From Rugosibacter sp. (GTDB taxonomy: Bacteria > Pseudomonadota > Gammaproteobacteria > Burkholderiales > Rhodocyclaceae), in NCBI GenBank assembly GCA_004322535.1, contig SCUZ01000075.1, positions 47,434 to 111,433 on the forward strand: DNA of 64,000 nt. Reading direction: 5' to 3'. This document shows positions 48,383 through 58,453 of the stretch, piece after piece; position 1 is the first letter of the stretch, and every line of letters starts with the position of its first letter. The notes under the pieces were generated by a model that was given only the letters and a program-made list of their open reading frames with translations, made no database searches and had not been told where the DNA came from. Made by a program: the position numbers and the translations under genes.

Positions 48383-49858
48383 ATGAATGCGAATTTTTTA
48401 AGTCTTGCCATCTGGGTTCCCATTCTTGGCGCTATTCCCGTGCTTTTGCTCGGGTCAGAGCGTCGTTTCCTGGTGCGCTGGGTGGCGCTTGCTGTAGCCT
48501 TGGCCGGTTTTGCCGTGACTTTGCCACTGTATACCGGGTTTGACACAACCCAGGCAGGCATGCAGTTTGTTGAGCAACTCCGATGGGTGCCACGTTTCAA
48601 TTTGGAGTACCTGTTGGGCGTTGATGGCATTTCCATGCCGTTTATTTTGCTTAACAGCTTTATCACCATCATGGTGGTGCTGGCGGGGTGGGACGTGATT
48701 GAAAAGAAGCAGGCCCAGTACATGGGAGCTTTTTTGATCATGTCAGGTTTGATGAATGGCATTTTCAGCGCGCTGGATGGAATATTGTTTTATGTGTTTT
48801 TTGAGGCATCACTCATCCCGATGTACCTCATCATCGGCGTGTGGGGCGGCCCCAACCGGGTTTACGCCGCGATTAAATTCTTCCTTTACACGCTGCTTGG
48901 CTCCTTACTCATGCTGGTGGCCCTGATCTGGCTATTTTTGACATCAGGTGGAAGTGCAAACATTCTTGACTGGCATCAGCTGCAGTTGGGAATGACGCCG
49001 CAGATCCTGATTTTTATTGCGTTCTTGGTATCCTTTGCCGTAAAGGTACCGATGTGGCCGGTGCATACCTGGCTACCGGACGCCCACGTTGAGGCGCCTA
49101 CCGGTGGCTCGGTTGTTTTAGCCGCAATTGCTTTGAAACTCGGCGCTTATGGCTTTATCCGGTTTTCGCTTCCCATTGCCCCGGATGCAAGTCATTATCT
49201 TGCACCCCTCATGATCGCTTTATCGCTCACCGCCGTTATTTACATTGGCTTTGTTGCACTGGTTCAGACCGACATGAAAAAGCTGGTGGCGTACTCTTCC
49301 ATCTCGCACATGGGGTTTGTCACCTTGGGCTTTTTTATCTTCAATCCACTGGGCATTGAAGGCTCGCTGGTACAAATGATTTCGCATGGTTTTATTTCTG
49401 CCGCCATGTTCTTGTGTATTGGCGTCATGTACGACCGCATGCATTCGCGGCAGATTGCGGATTACGGCGGTGTCGTCAATACCATGCCCAAGTTTGCTGC
49501 TTTTTTCATGCTGTTCTCCATGGCGAACGCCGGCTTGCCAGCCACGTCGGGATTTGTCGGGGAATTCATGGTGATTTTAGGCGCGGTGAAATTCAATTTT
49601 TGGGTCGGCATGGCCGCTGCTGTCACCCTTATTCTGGGTGCGGCATACACCTTGTGGATGTACAAGCGCGTGGTTTTTGGTGCAATTACCAACCCGCACG
49701 TGGCGGATTTATCCGACATCGGGCTGCGCGAGTTTTTAATTCTTGCGCTGCTGGCTGCTTGTGTTTTGGCGATGGGGCTTTATCCCTATCCATTCACCGA
49801 GGTAATGCATGCCTCTGTCGATAATCTGTTGAAGCATGTTGCAGCCAGCAAGCTGTGA
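48383..49858 (+). CDS. nuoM: NADH-quinone oxidoreductase subunit M
   Basis: A 491-residue antiporter-like proton-pumping subunit, with about 14 membrane helices. FFEASLIPMYLIIGVWGG, FAVKVPMWPVHTWLPDAHVEAPTGGSVVLAAIALKLGAYGF (in parts) and LVAYSSISHMGFV contain the proton-path Glu and Lys residues. It starts 8 bp after nuoL. Confidence 0.98.
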   Translation: MNANFLSLAIWVPILGAIPVLLLGSERRFLVRWVALAVALAGFAVTLPLYTGFDTTQAGMQFVEQLRWVPRFNLEYLLGVDGISMPFILLNSFITIMVVLAGWDVIEKKQAQYMGAFLIMSGLMNGIFSALDGILFYVFFEASLIPMYLIIGVWGGPNRVYAAIKFFLYTLLGSLLMLVALIWLFLTSGGSANILDWHQLQLGMTPQILIFIAFLVSFAVKVPMWPVHTWLPDAHVEAPTGGSVVLAAIALKLGAYGFIRFSLPIAPDASHYLAPLMIALSLTAVIYIGFVALVQTDMKKLVAYSSISHMGFVTLGFFIFNPLGIEGSLVQMISHGFISAAMFLCIGVMYDRMHSRQIADYGGVVNTMPKFAAFFMLFSMANAGLPATSGFVGEFMVILGAVKFNFWVGMAAAVTLILGAAYTLWMYKRVVFGAITNPHVADLSDIGLREFLILALLAACVLAMGLYPYPFTEVMHASVDNLLKHVAASKL

Positions 49859-49916
49859 TCCGAGCAACATGCCGCACAGCCAAGCAAAATAAACGCACGA
49901 GAAACCGAGACATCTG

Positions 49917-51398
49917 ATGCTGAATAATTTCGTGATACCTGATTTTTACCCCGTCGCGCCTGAGATATTTCTCTTGGCGATGTCATTCATCATTTTGTTT
50001 GCCGATCTGCTTTTTAGCGCCACCCAGCGCTGGGTGGCCTCCACGCTGACAACCATCACCCTGCTTGGCTGTGCTGCCCTGACCGTGATAACGGCCGATG
50101 GGCAGACCACTTTAACCCTGAGCAACCTATTTGTGGATGACCTGCTAGCGGACTTCCTCAAGCTGATGACCTATCTGTCCGTCGTCATGGTGCTGATCTA
50201 TGGCAGACAATATCTTGTTGAGCGGGGTTTGGATAAAGGCGAGTTTTATCTCTTGGTGCTCTATGCCACGCTGGGCATGATGGTGATGATTTCTGCGGCC
50301 AGTCTTCTGACGCTTTATCTTGGGCTGGAACTCATGTCACTCGCCCTTTACGCGCTGGTTGCCATTGACCGTGATTCTGCGCGAGCAACCGAGGCAGCGA
50401 TGAAGTATTTTGTATTAGGCGCCTTGGCTTCCGGTTTGCTGCTGTATGGCATGTCAATGATTTACGGTGCAACGGGTAACCTTGATATTGCTGATATATC
50501 CCAGGTTTTATATCAAGGGCAAGCTGATAAAACGGTACTGGTGTTTGGCTTGGTATTTATCGTGGCCGGCATCGCCTTCAAGCTGGGTGTGGTGCCATTT
50601 CATATGTGGATCCCGGATGTTTATCACGGTGCGCCCACCGTAGTTACCATGTTGATCGGCTCGGCACCCAAGTTTGCCGCCTTCGCCATGGCGCTGCGGT
50701 TATTGGTTTACGCGTTATTTCCTCTGGTTGCCGAGTGGCAGCAAATGTTGCTGATCATGGCTGTGCTCTCTATCGGGCTAGGCAATCTGGCGGCCATTGC
50801 ACAGAAAAATATCAAGCGCATGCTGGCGTATTCGGCTATCTCGCACATGGGGTTCATGTTGCTGGGGTTAACCTCGGGTGTTATCGGCCATGAGATTGAT
50901 CCTTTCACTGCGATTAACGCGTATAGCTCGGCGTTGTATTACACCGTGGCTTATGTGCTCATGTCGCTGGGGTCATTTGCCATGGTGCTGTTGCTCTCGC
51001 GTGCGGGCCATGAAGCAGAACAGCTGGATGACTTCAAGGGGCTCAACCAGCGTAGTCCGTGGTTTGCTGCGATGATGTTGATCTTCATGCTGTCGATGGC
51101 GGGGATTCCTTTCTTTATCGGATTTTTTGCCAAATTTTCCGTGTTGACGGCAGCCATTACGGCAGGTCATGTCACCATTGCGGTTGTTGCCGTGATGTTC
51201 TCGCTGGTGGGGGCTTTTTATTACCTGCGCATCATTAAGCTAATGTATTTTGATGCTCCCGCGGAAACTGCACCGCTGATCGCCACGCCGACTTTTCGGA
51301 TATTGCTATCACTGAACGGTATTGCAGTCGCGGCGTTTGGCTTATTTCCTGATGCAATCATGGCCATTTGCACCGCTGTTTTATTGCACTCGCTATAG
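49917..51398 (+). CDS. nuoN: NADH-quinone oxidoreductase subunit N
   Basis: A 493-residue antiporter-like subunit and last gene of the nuo operon. [38 protein letters not shown] and [14 protein letters not shown] are typical. A 58-bp gap separates it from nuoM. Near the C-terminus, [13 protein letters not shown] overlaps a degenerate dispersed-repeat copy (exact core 51287-51296). Confidence 0.98.
   Translation: MLNNFVIPDFYPVAPEIFLLAMSFIILFADLLFSATQRWVASTLTTITLLGCAALTVITADGQTTLTLSNLFVDDLLADFLKLMTYLSVVMVLIYGRQYLVERGLDKGEFYLLVLYATLGMMVMISAASLLTLYLGLELMSLALYALVAIDRDSARATEAAMKYFVLGALASGLLLYGMSMIYGATGNLDIADISQVLYQGQADKTVLVFGLVFIVAGIAFKLGVVPFHMWIPDVYHGAPTVVTMLIGSAPKFAAFAMALRLLVYALFPLVAEWQQMLLIMAVLSIGLGNLAAIAQKNIKRMLAYSAISHMGFMLLGLTSGVIGHEIDPFTAINAYSSALYYTVAYVLMSLGSFAMVLLLSRAGHEAEQLDDFKGLNQRSPWFAAMMLIFMLSMAGIPFFIGFFAKFSVLTAAITAGHVTIAVVAVMFSLVGAFYYLRIIKLMYFDAPAETAPLIATPTFRILLSLNGIAVAAFGLFPDAIMAICTAVLLHSL
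51277..51296 (-). repeat. Dispersed repeat, degenerate copy in nuoN
   Basis: Exact 10-mer core GCCGACTTTT at 51287-51296. The upstream part aligns to the left half only with a 1-nt gap (ATCGCCA). In frame it reads ATPTF. Confidence 0.45.
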
Positions 51399-51460
51399 CT
51401 TGCCGTGCACGGGTAATTAACCGAATTTTTCTTAAGACTCATCGCTGCATCCTCGACCCC

Positions 51461-52024
51461 ATGGATGATGCCAAGCTGATTGAACACACCCTTTCGAGCG
51501 AGCCTGTTTTTGACGGCAAGCTGTTGCATGCGCGACGCGATGAGGTGCGTTTGCCTGATGGCAGTACAACGGTGCGCGAATGGATAGAACATCCAGGTGC
51601 CGTGGTGATTGTGGCCTTGCTGGATAATGGGCATTTATTGTTTGAACGGCAATATCGTTATGCATTGCACCGCATATTTCTCGAGCTGCCTGCTGGCAAA
51701 ATTGATCCCAGTGAACATCCGCTGGATACTGCCCGGCGCGAGCTGCGCGAAGAAACCGGGTATCAGGCCAAAGTGTGGCACCACCTGGGTGTGATGCATC
51801 CCTGCATTGGCTATTCTGATGAAAAAATTGAAATATTTTGGGCCGAAGGCTTGGTGTATGTTGGCCACGAACGCGACCATGGCGAGTTTCTGGAAGTGAT
51901 CGAAATGAGTGTTGCAGATGCCTTGCTGGCGGTACGTGATGGTGAAGTTACTGATGCTAAAACCATCACCGCCTTGATGTGGGCAGACAAAATCACCAGC
52001 GGGATTTGGTCAGCGCCGGAATAA
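51461..52024 (+). CDS. NUDIX hydrolase (ADP-ribose pyrophosphatase type)
   Basis: A 187-residue NUDIX protein of the ADP-ribose/sugar-nucleotide pyrophosphatase group. The Nudix box is visible as LPAGKIDPSEHPLDTARRELREETGY (GX5EX7REXXEEXG pattern, in parts), with the preceding RQYRYALHRIFLELPAG typical of NudF-like enzymes. ATG 51461 is chosen; the longer open frame begins inside nuoN. It converges with the cob genes, overlapping the 3' end of cobC by 15 bp. Confidence 0.9.
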   Translation: MDDAKLIEHTLSSEPVFDGKLLHARRDEVRLPDGSTTVREWIEHPGAVVIVALLDNGHLLFERQYRYALHRIFLELPAGKIDPSEHPLDTARRELREETGYQAKVWHHLGVMHPCIGYSDEKIEIFWAEGLVYVGHERDHGEFLEVIEMSVADALLAVRDGEVTDAKTITALMWADKITSGIWSAPE

Positions 52025-52564
52025 ATGGCCGTTCATCATGGCAGCGGTTATCTGTACACGTATCACGCTGCCAAAGCCGAATTTAAGCATCATCCATTCT
52101 GCAGGGGCCAGCCCGTGGGCTAGCCCGACAATTGCTTTCATTACGCCTGCATGCGTCACCAGTGCCGCATGGGTGGTTTTTTGCGAGTATTGTTCAGCCA
52201 AAAAATCATGTACCCGCGTTTGTAATTCGCTGACGGATTCGCCTTGCGGTGGAGTAAAACCTGTGGGATTTTCAGCCCAGGCATTGATTGCGGCTCGGTC
52301 CAGTGTTTCCCACGCTTGCATTTCCCAATCCCCGAAATTCAATTCCCTTAAGCGCGGGTCAAGCAAGGGGGCAGGGTGCAACGCTTCAGCTAACAGGCGA
52401 CACCGCATCAATGGACTGGTAAAAAATGGCAAGCCGGATGGCAGTTGTGTCTGGGTGGTACGGACGATTGCTGCCAAGTCGTCGCGCAAGGGTAAATCTG
52501 TTGCGCCATAGCAGATGCCCTCATTCACCTGTGGCGGTGGATGCCGGATCAGGTAAAGCTGCAT
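52010..52564 (-). CDS. cobC: Histidine phosphatase, alpha-ribazole phosphatase type
   Basis: A 184-residue histidine phosphatase superfamily protein. The catalytic LIRHPPP (His8-9 region), [13 protein letters not shown] and [12 protein letters not shown] blocks are present. The neighbouring cobS and cobT indicate alpha-ribazole-5'-phosphate dephosphorylation for the lower ligand of cobalamin. The ATG at 52564 lies inside the cobS end (16-bp overlap). Assignment within the superfamily rests on the operon context. Confidence 0.88.
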   Translation of the reverse strand: MQLYLIRHPPPQVNEGICYGATDLPLRDDLAAIVRTTQTQLPSGLPFFTSPLMRCRLLAEALHPAPLLDPRLRELNFGDWEMQAWETLDRAAINAWAENPTGFTPPQGESVSELQTRVHDFLAEQYSQKTTHAALVTHAGVMKAIVGLAHGLAPAEWMMLKFGFGSVIRVQITAAMMNGHLFRR

Positions 52565-53328
52565 AAGAGGCCCAGATAAAAAGCTAGCTCGGCAATCTGT
52601 TGGGTTGCGCCGAGGCAATCACCCGTGTAGCCGCCGATGCGACGGATAAAATAGCGTGCAGCAAGCCAGGTGCATAAAGCCACGGCCACCAGCGCAACCA
52701 GCAGATGGCTTGCGGGCAGCAGAATACAGGGTGCCAAGCCTGTGAGTGCGGCTATGAATAGCTCATGGGGCGTCATGCGCACGGCCAGCGGCTTGGCTTT
52801 TGCTGTGGCATCTTCGCGCACATAATCCAGCGTGAAAATCAGGCTGGTGGCGGCCAGCCGGGATACAGCATGTGCGGCAATCAAAGTCAGGCCAAGCGTT
52901 AGCGTATCAGACGCGGCATCAATTTCAACCAGTGCATTCCATTTTGCAAGCAGCAGCAGCGCCACGCCGATGGTCGCATAGCTGCCGACGCGTGAATCTT
53001 TCATGATGCCGAGCACCTGTGCCTTGTCCCAGCCGCCACCAAACCCATCGCAGGCATCCGCAAAGCCGTCTTCATGAAAGGCACCGGTAGCTAATGCACT
53101 CGCTGTCATGCCGAGCACAACGGCAACAGATACCGGTAGCACCAGCGCGGCGACAAGCGTCGTGGTGGCCGCTATCAGGCCAACCAGTACGCCCACCAGG
53201 GGAAAATAACGTGCGGCGTGGTTAAGCTGATCCTGACTATGACCTACCCAGGCCGGAACGGGCAAGCGAGTAAAAAAACGCAAGGCCGCGAAAAAATAGA
53301 TCAGTTGTGTGCGGATTTTCATAAACAT
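52549..53328 (-). CDS. cobS: Adenosylcobinamide-GDP ribazoletransferase (cobalamin synthase)
   Basis: A 259-residue integral membrane enzyme that joins adenosylcobinamide-GDP with alpha-ribazole. FFTRLPVP near the start, then [41 protein letters not shown] (in parts), the conserved Asp/His-rich loop of the family. Multiple membrane helices follow, and the end has [16 protein letters not shown]. Its ATG overlaps the cobT stop (TGATG), and cobC starts inside its 3' end, forming a tightly coupled cobT-cobS-cobC unit. Confidence 0.96.
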   Translation of the reverse strand: MFMKIRTQLIYFFAALRFFTRLPVPAWVGHSQDQLNHAARYFPLVGVLVGLIAATTTLVAALVLPVSVAVVLGMTASALATGAFHEDGFADACDGFGGGWDKAQVLGIMKDSRVGSYATIGVALLLLAKWNALVEIDAASDTLTLGLTLIAAHAVSRLAATSLIFTLDYVREDATAKAKPLAVRMTPHELFIAALTGLAPCILLPASHLLVALVAVALCTWLAARYFIRRIGGYTGDCLGATQQIAELAFYLGLLCSFT

Positions 53329-54389
53329 CAGGCTTGGCTTACGCCCGCTGAATCAAAGCTCGCCATCTCGTTTAAAAAAGCGCAGGCCGCATCAAGCAAC
53401 GGCAAAGCCAAGGCAGCACCGGTGCCTTCGCCCAAGCGCAGTCCCAGATCAAGCAGGGCTTCACCCTTTAGCCAGGCGAGCTGTAGCCGGTGCCCAGCCT
53501 CGTTCGAGCAATGCGAGAACACGCAATAGTCGAGAATCTCTGGTGCAATTCGTGCGGCCACGAGCAGGGCGCTTGTGACAATAAAGCCATCAATCACTAG
53601 CACCATCTTCGCTTCAGCTGCCGCCAGCATGGTCCCACTGAGTAATGCGATTTCAAAGCCGCCAAACCGCGCAAGCACATCCAGCGGCGCATCGTTGCGT
53701 TCCGGCCAATGAGCCAGCGCCTGTGTCAGTAGCGCGCGCTTTTTTTCCAGCCCCGCATCATCCAGCCCGGTGCCACGACCAATCACCTCAGCCAAAGGCA
53801 GGCCGGTCAGGCAATGCGTGAGCAATGAGGCAGAAGCCGTATTGCCAATGCCCATTTCGCCAAAGCCCAGCGTGTTACACCCGGTAGCGGCCAGATCACG
53901 CACGATCACGGCACCGCGCTGCATGGCATCCATGCATTGCACGAGGCTCATGGCCGGGCCGCTGAGATAATCCGCCGTTCCACCAGCGCCGATTTTTGCA
54001 TCAATCAATCCAGCGCGTGGGCCAAACTCATGGGCCACACCCGCATCGGCAATCAGCAGCTGGGCATGGGCTTGCCGCGCCAGCACATTGATCGCCGCGC
54101 CTCCCGCTAAAAAATTTTCCACCATTTGCCAGGTGACTTCTTGCGGATAAGCGGATACCCCGGCTTTGGCCGCACCATGATCCCCCGCAGCGACAAGAAT
54201 GTGTGGCTGCGCGATACGTGGTGTCAGTGTGTTTTGGATCAAGCCGATTTGCAAGGCCAGATTTTCCAGCCGCCCGAGCGCACCCAGCGGTTTGGTCTTG
54301 CCATTGATTTTTGCTTGTAATGCCGCGGCCAGAGTACGGTCGAGCGGGGCGATGCTGGGTAATTCAGCTAAAAATTGAGTAGTGGGCAT
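53328..54389 (-). CDS. cobT: Nicotinate-nucleotide--dimethylbenzimidazole phosphoribosyltransferase
   Basis: A 353-residue CobT, which activates dimethylbenzimidazole as alpha-ribazole phosphate. [60 protein letters not shown] (in parts), [14 protein letters not shown] and the catalytic-Glu-containing [19 protein letters not shown] identify it. A repeat copy (53973-53997) encodes KIGAGGTAD in a variable loop. bluB (DMB synthesis) is not in the window. No cobalamin riboswitch motif was recognised upstream. Confidence 0.97.
   Translation of the reverse strand: MPTTQFLAELPSIAPLDRTLAAALQAKINGKTKPLGALGRLENLALQIGLIQNTLTPRIAQPHILVAAGDHGAAKAGVSAYPQEVTWQMVENFLAGGAAINVLARQAHAQLLIADAGVAHEFGPRAGLIDAKIGAGGTADYLSGPAMSLVQCMDAMQRGAVIVRDLAATGCNTLGFGEMGIGNTASASLLTHCLTGLPLAEVIGRGTGLDDAGLEKKRALLTQALAHWPERNDAPLDVLARFGGFEIALLSGTMLAAAEAKMVLVIDGFIVTSALLVAARIAPEILDYCVFSHCSNEAGHRLQLAWLKGEALLDLGLRLGEGTGAALALPLLDAACAFLNEMASFDSAGVSQA
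53973..53997 (-). repeat. Dispersed 25-bp repeat, copy in cobT
   Basis: CGCCGTTCCACCAG followed by CGCCGATTTTT; 21 of 25 positions match the intergenic copy. On the coding strand it encodes KIGAGGTA. Confidence 0.55.
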
Positions 54390-54492
54390 AAAGGGCGAAC
54401 TGGAAATTAAGCGCCAATTATCCTCGATTCACCTGTTGCCTTGAGCCGTAAGGAACACAGATCAAGCGATTGACGCATGAATCAAGCATGAA

Positions 54493-55491
54493 TCAATCGC
54501 GTTCTACGCCCACCATGCCCGCTTCAGGATAACGCGACCCAGCGATGTGCCCTGGCAAGAACAGCTCATCCAGCGTCGCGAGCTCAGTCGCTGTGAGCAT
54601 GATTGCCGAAGCCGCCACGTTTTGCTCCAGATAGCGTACCTGGCGGGTACCGGGAATAGGCACGACGTGCGGATGTTTATTCAGTAACCAGGCAAGTGCC
54701 AGCTGCGCATTAGTCACCCCGCGCGCTTCCGCTAATTGGTGAAGGCTTTCTACCAACGCACGGTTAGCCACTTCGGCATCGCCCTGAAAGCGCGGGTTGA
54801 ATTTACGAAAATCATTTTCTGCCAGAGTGTCACTGCGCACCGTGCCGGTGAGAAAAGCACGGCCCAGCGGGCTGTAAGCCACAAATGTAGTGCCTAGTTC
54901 AGCACACGCTTGCAGCAGGCCGTTTTCAGGTTCGCGTGACCACAAGGAATATTCGCTTTGCACCGCTGCGATCGGATGCACCTTCGAGGCTCGTCGCAAG
55001 GTGGCGACGGATATTTCGGACAACCCAATCTGCCGCACTTTGCCTGCATGGACCAGATCAGACATCGCACCCACGGTGTCCTCGATTGGCACATCCGGGT
55101 TACGTCGATGACAATAATAAAGATCAATCTCATCCACCTCCAGGCGCTGCAAAGAAGCTTCGCACGCCGCGCGCACATAGGCCGGGCTGTTGTCGATGCG
55201 CCGCTCGTACTTGCCTGCTTCGCGCACGATGCCAAATTTGGTAGCGACAACCACCCGCCGTCGACGCGCCACAGCGCCTTGTTTAAGAAACTGCCCCAGC
55301 AAGGTTTCGTTGTGACCCAGACCATACGTATCGGCGGAATCAAAAAAATTCACGCCAAGATCCAGCGCCCGGGTGAGGGTGGCGAGCGATTGTTGATCAT
55401 CGCTCGGGCCATAAAATTCGCTCATGCCCATGCAGCCCAAGCCGATCTCGGAAATCGGCACGGCGGCCTGGCCTAAGACACGTTGTTTCAT
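54493..55491 (-). CDS. Aldo/keto reductase
   Basis: A 332-residue NADPH-dependent aldo/keto reductase of the YajO/IolS-like group (AKR11-13 type). Catalytic residues fit: Asp and Tyr in FFDSADTYGLGHNE, Lys in VVATKFG and His in YYCHRRNPD. The NADPH-binding end is IPGTRQVRYLEQN. A clear AGGAG site precedes the ATG. It belongs to a leftward block of redox enzymes lying inside the cobalamin region. Substrate not predictable. Confidence 0.92.
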   Translation of the reverse strand: MKQRVLGQAAVPISEIGLGCMGMSEFYGPSDDQQSLATLTRALDLGVNFFDSADTYGLGHNETLLGQFLKQGAVARRRRVVVATKFGIVREAGKYERRIDNSPAYVRAACEASLQRLEVDEIDLYYCHRRNPDVPIEDTVGAMSDLVHAGKVRQIGLSEISVATLRRASKVHPIAAVQSEYSLWSREPENGLLQACAELGTTFVAYSPLGRAFLTGTVRSDTLAENDFRKFNPRFQGDAEVANRALVESLHQLAEARGVTNAQLALAWLLNKHPHVVPIPGTRQVRYLEQNVAASAIMLTATELATLDELFLPGHIAGSRYPEAGMVGVERD

Positions 55492-55584
55492 CGGAGTCTC
55501 CTGATTATCAAGCTGGGTGGTAACTAAATAGCCGCCAGGAATAATTTCCCGGAAGGCGCCTTGGTCGTTGCATGCGCATGCAGA

Positions 55585-56535
55585 TTAACTGGCGCTAGCC
55601 TGATTCAGCAGTTCGATAGCCGCCGGATCCAGGCTAATTTCCGTCGCGCGAATCAGTCCTTGCAATTGCGTGAGCGAAGTCGCGCTGGCGATGGGGGCGG
55701 TTATTGTGGGGCGGGCCATTAGCCAGGCCAGTGCGATGGCGGCCGGGGTGGTTTGTTTGTCTTTTGCGACCGCATCGAGCGCGGCAAGAATGCGCAAGCC
55801 GCGGGCATCGAGGTAGTGCTTGGTAAATGCGCCGCGTGCGCTATTTTCAAAATCCGCTGCGCTGCGATATTTGCCGGTGAGAAAACCGCTGGCCAGCGCG
55901 AAATAAGGAATCACACCCAAGCCGTGTTTCTGGCAAACCACTTGTAGCCCGGCTTCATACGCTGCGCGGTCGTACAGGTTATACAGTGGCTGCAAGCTCT
56001 GATACGCTGGCAGGCCATGGTCTTTGCTTACTTTCAGGGCTTCTTCCAAGCGATCTGGCGTGTAGTTGGAAGCGCCAATCACACGTACCTTGCCTTGCTT
56101 GATGAGGTGGTCAAAGGCGTCCAGCGTCTCGATGAGTGGCGTGTTTTCGTCATCAATGTGTGCTTGATACAGGTCGATATAGTCGGTTTGCAAGCGACGC
56201 AGCGATGCTTCCACGGCTTTGAAGATACAGGCCTTGGACAGCCCCTTCTGGCCTTCGCCCATGTCCATGCCGACTTTGGTGGATAGAATGATCTTGCTGC
56301 GGTTGCCGCGTGCCTTCATCCATTTGCCGAGTACGGTTTCGGATTCGCCACCTTGATTGCCGGGTATGAAGCGTGAGTAAACGTCGGCCGTGTCGATGAA
56401 ATCAAAGCCTGCCGCGATAAAGGCATCGAGTATCTCGAAGGATTGCACTTCATCCAGCGTCCAGCCGAACACATTGCCGCCAAACATGAGTGGGGCGACT
56501 TCGATATTGGAATGCCCTAATGTGCGTTTTTTCAT
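55585..56535 (-). CDS. Aldo/keto reductase (second)
   Basis: A 316-residue aldo/keto reductase, only distantly similar to its downstream neighbour. DFIDTADVYSRF with catalytic Asp/Tyr, IILSTKVGMDMG (Lys) and IDLYQAHIDDENTP (His) are present. The ATG at 56535 has GAGGA 9 bp upstream. A 93-bp gap to the next AKR suggests joint or sequential transcription. Likely cytosolic NADPH-dependent carbonyl reduction; the substrate is unknown. Confidence 0.92.
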   Translation of the reverse strand: MKKRTLGHSNIEVAPLMFGGNVFGWTLDEVQSFEILDAFIAAGFDFIDTADVYSRFIPGNQGGESETVLGKWMKARGNRSKIILSTKVGMDMGEGQKGLSKACIFKAVEASLRRLQTDYIDLYQAHIDDENTPLIETLDAFDHLIKQGKVRVIGASNYTPDRLEEALKVSKDHGLPAYQSLQPLYNLYDRAAYEAGLQVVCQKHGLGVIPYFALASGFLTGKYRSAADFENSARGAFTKHYLDARGLRILAALDAVAKDKQTTPAAIALAWLMARPTITAPIASATSLTQLQGLIRATEISLDPAAIELLNQASAS

Positions 56536-56568
56536 CGTGTTGTCCTCATTGGATATTGTTTTGTTTTG

Positions 56569-56620
56569 CGCCGTACCACCAGCGCGCCGCGTAGGAAGCA
56601 CCCTTGGGGTGCCGATTTTT
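56569..56620 (-). repeat. Possible split copy of the dispersed repeat
   Basis: Left half CGCCGTACCACCAGCGC (56569-56585) is close to the consensus, but the right half GCCGATTTTT appears only at 56611-56620, with 25 nt in between. Intergenic, between the second AKR and the TPMT gene. Could be an interrupted copy or chance. Confidence 0.35.
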
Positions 56621-56628
56621 CAAGTGTA

Positions 56629-57285
56629 TTAACGATAGCGCAGGCGAAAGGTTTTTTCGTGCAGGTGCGTAAGGCCGCGCTGTTTAAAGCGGGGTTCATT
56701 GTTTAGCACATCGGCCTCGGCCAAAAATGTGACTTCGCTGGCAGGGGCGAAAAGGGCGTGTACTTCCGCTGCTTCAACACTGAAAGGCGGCCCGTTCATT
56801 TGTTCTTGTGGATAGGTGAAGCACACCAACAGCGTTTGCGTGCCGGGTGGCAGAATTTTTTGCATGTGCGCAGCATAGTCTCGCCGCATGGCAGGCGGCA
56901 GCGCGACGAGCGAAGCACGGTCGAATACACCTGCAACGCCTGTCAAGTCTGCCGCAGTGAGCTTGAAAAAATCGCCGCAAAAAATATGGATGCCCGGGCA
57001 TCCATATAGCGCGAGCTCGCCATGTTGCGTGACGGTGGCTGTGAGCTGGTTCTCCTTGAAAAAATCTTCAACGGCAAGCTTGCTTAACTCTACGCCGATG
57101 ACATCAAGCCCCTGATCGCGCAGCCAGAGCAGATCCCGGCTTTTCCCGCACAGCGGGACAAACACACGGCTGCCCAGCCTGAGGTTCAGGCTGGGCCAAT
57201 GCTGTAGCAAGAATGGATGAAAATGACTTTGGTGAAATCCAATTTCATTTTTTTCCCAGCGTTCGCGCCAAAAGCTTTTTTCCAT
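56629..57285 (-). CDS. tpm: Thiopurine S-methyltransferase family protein
   Basis: A 218-residue SAM-dependent methyltransferase of the TPMT family, which in bacteria methylates thiols and has been linked to selenium and tellurium tolerance. FWRERWEKNEIGFHQSHFHPFL, RVFVPLCGKSRDLLWL (SAM site), VIGVELSKLAVEDFF and VFDRASLVALPPAMR are typical. ATG 57285 lies 6 bp after the stop of the upstream OYE gene, so the two are probably cotranscribed. The natural substrate is unknown. Confidence 0.93.
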   Translation of the reverse strand: MEKSFWRERWEKNEIGFHQSHFHPFLLQHWPSLNLRLGSRVFVPLCGKSRDLLWLRDQGLDVIGVELSKLAVEDFFKENQLTATVTQHGELALYGCPGIHIFCGDFFKLTAADLTGVAGVFDRASLVALPPAMRRDYAAHMQKILPPGTQTLLVCFTYPQEQMNGPPFSVEAAEVHALFAPASEVTFLAEADVLNNEPRFKQRGLTHLHEKTFRLRYR

Positions 57286-57291
57286 CAATGG

Positions 57292-58386
57292 TTAAACGGC
57301 AAGAAAAGGATAATCGGTGTAGCCTTTTTCATCCCCACCATAAAAAGTTTCGACGTTGGGTGCGTTGAGCGCAGCACCCTCGGCAAAACGGCGGGGCAAG
57401 TCAGGGTTGGCTAGAAAGGGTACGCCAAAGGCGACCATGTCAGCGCGGCCATCGGCCAGGACAGTATTGGCACGGGCTAAATCGTAGCCGTAGTTAGCCA
57501 TGTAAAGCCCTTTCCAGATGCCACGCAGCTTGAATAGATCAAACGCCGGTCCGGCAGTGCCGGGTTTATCAATGCCCATTTCGGCAATGTGCAAATAGGC
57601 CAGGCCAAAACGGTTGAGCGCTTCAACGGCGTAGCTAAAAGTGGCCTCGGGGTTGGAATCACGCATGTCGTTAAAGGGTCCCAAGGGCGAGAGACGAATA
57701 CCGACGCGGTTAGCGCCCCAGACGCTGCATGCGGCTTCAGTGACTTCCTGCATGAAGCGTGCGCGGTTGGGAATCGAGCCGCCGTAAGCGTCCGTGCGCT
57801 GGTTAGTGCCGTCGCGCAAAAACTGATCCACCAGATAGCCGTTCGCACCGTGGATTTCCACGCCGTCAAACCCGGCCTCTAAAGCACATTGTGCACCGTG
57901 ACGGAACATCTCGACGATACCGGGGATTTCTTCCAGCGTGAGCGCATGGGGTGTTTCAAATGCTTGCATGCCTGTATAGGTCATGGTTTCGCCTACCGGT
58001 TTGATGGCCGAAGGGGCGACTGGCAGCATGCCATTGGGCAGCAATGATTTATGCGAAGCGCGCCCGCAGTGCCATAATTGCAGAAAAATATGCCCGCCTG
58101 TGGCGTGCACGGCATCAATCACTTGGCGCCAGCCTGCCACTTGCTCGGGGCTGTAAATGCCCGGGGTGCCAGGGTAACCCGCCGCTTCGGCGGAAACGAT
58201 AGCGCCTTCGGTAATGATCAGCCCGGCACTGGCGCGCTGACGATAGTATTCAACATTCAATGCGTGCGGCTCATTTTTCCCCCCTGCGCGGTTGCGCGTC
58301 ATGGGGGCCATTGCCATGCGGTTTTTCAAAGCGTAAGGGCCGAGTTGAACAGGTGAAAACAAATTGATATCTTTTGTAGGAGTCAT
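57292..58386 (-). CDS. Old yellow enzyme-type alkene reductase (NADH:flavin oxidoreductase)
   Basis: A 364-residue FMN-dependent ene-reductase of the NemA/OYE family. KNRMAMAPMTRNRA (FMN loop), LQLWHCGRASH, and the substrate-binding His-Asn pair in VEIHGANGYLVDQFL (about 184 and 187) are present, as are the AYGGSIPNRARFM and GVPFLANPDLP blocks. Known members reduce activated alkenes, nitro compounds or quinones. It is grouped with TPMT and two AKRs, suggesting a detoxification role. Confidence 0.95.
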   Translation of the reverse strand: MTPTKDINLFSPVQLGPYALKNRMAMAPMTRNRAGGKNEPHALNVEYYRQRASAGLIITEGAIVSAEAAGYPGTPGIYSPEQVAGWRQVIDAVHATGGHIFLQLWHCGRASHKSLLPNGMLPVAPSAIKPVGETMTYTGMQAFETPHALTLEEIPGIVEMFRHGAQCALEAGFDGVEIHGANGYLVDQFLRDGTNQRTDAYGGSIPNRARFMQEVTEAACSVWGANRVGIRLSPLGPFNDMRDSNPEATFSYAVEALNRFGLAYLHIAEMGIDKPGTAGPAFDLFKLRGIWKGLYMANYGYDLARANTVLADGRADMVAFGVPFLANPDLPRRFAEGAALNAPNVETFYGGDEKGYTDYPFLAV

Positions 58387-58453
58387 GGGTTTTGAATGGA
58401 AATTTAAAAAAGAAAACAGTTTAACTTATTTATATAGTGCTTTGTTAATAATA

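Noticed and set aside
52155..52171. CACCAGTGCCG match to the repeat left half in cobC
   Set aside because: It encodes the conserved VTHAG catalytic motif and lacks the GCCGACTTTT core.
54390..54492. Cobalamin riboswitch upstream of cobT
   Set aside because: The gap is only about 100 bp and I see no B12-box-like sequence; also none in the short gap before cobU.
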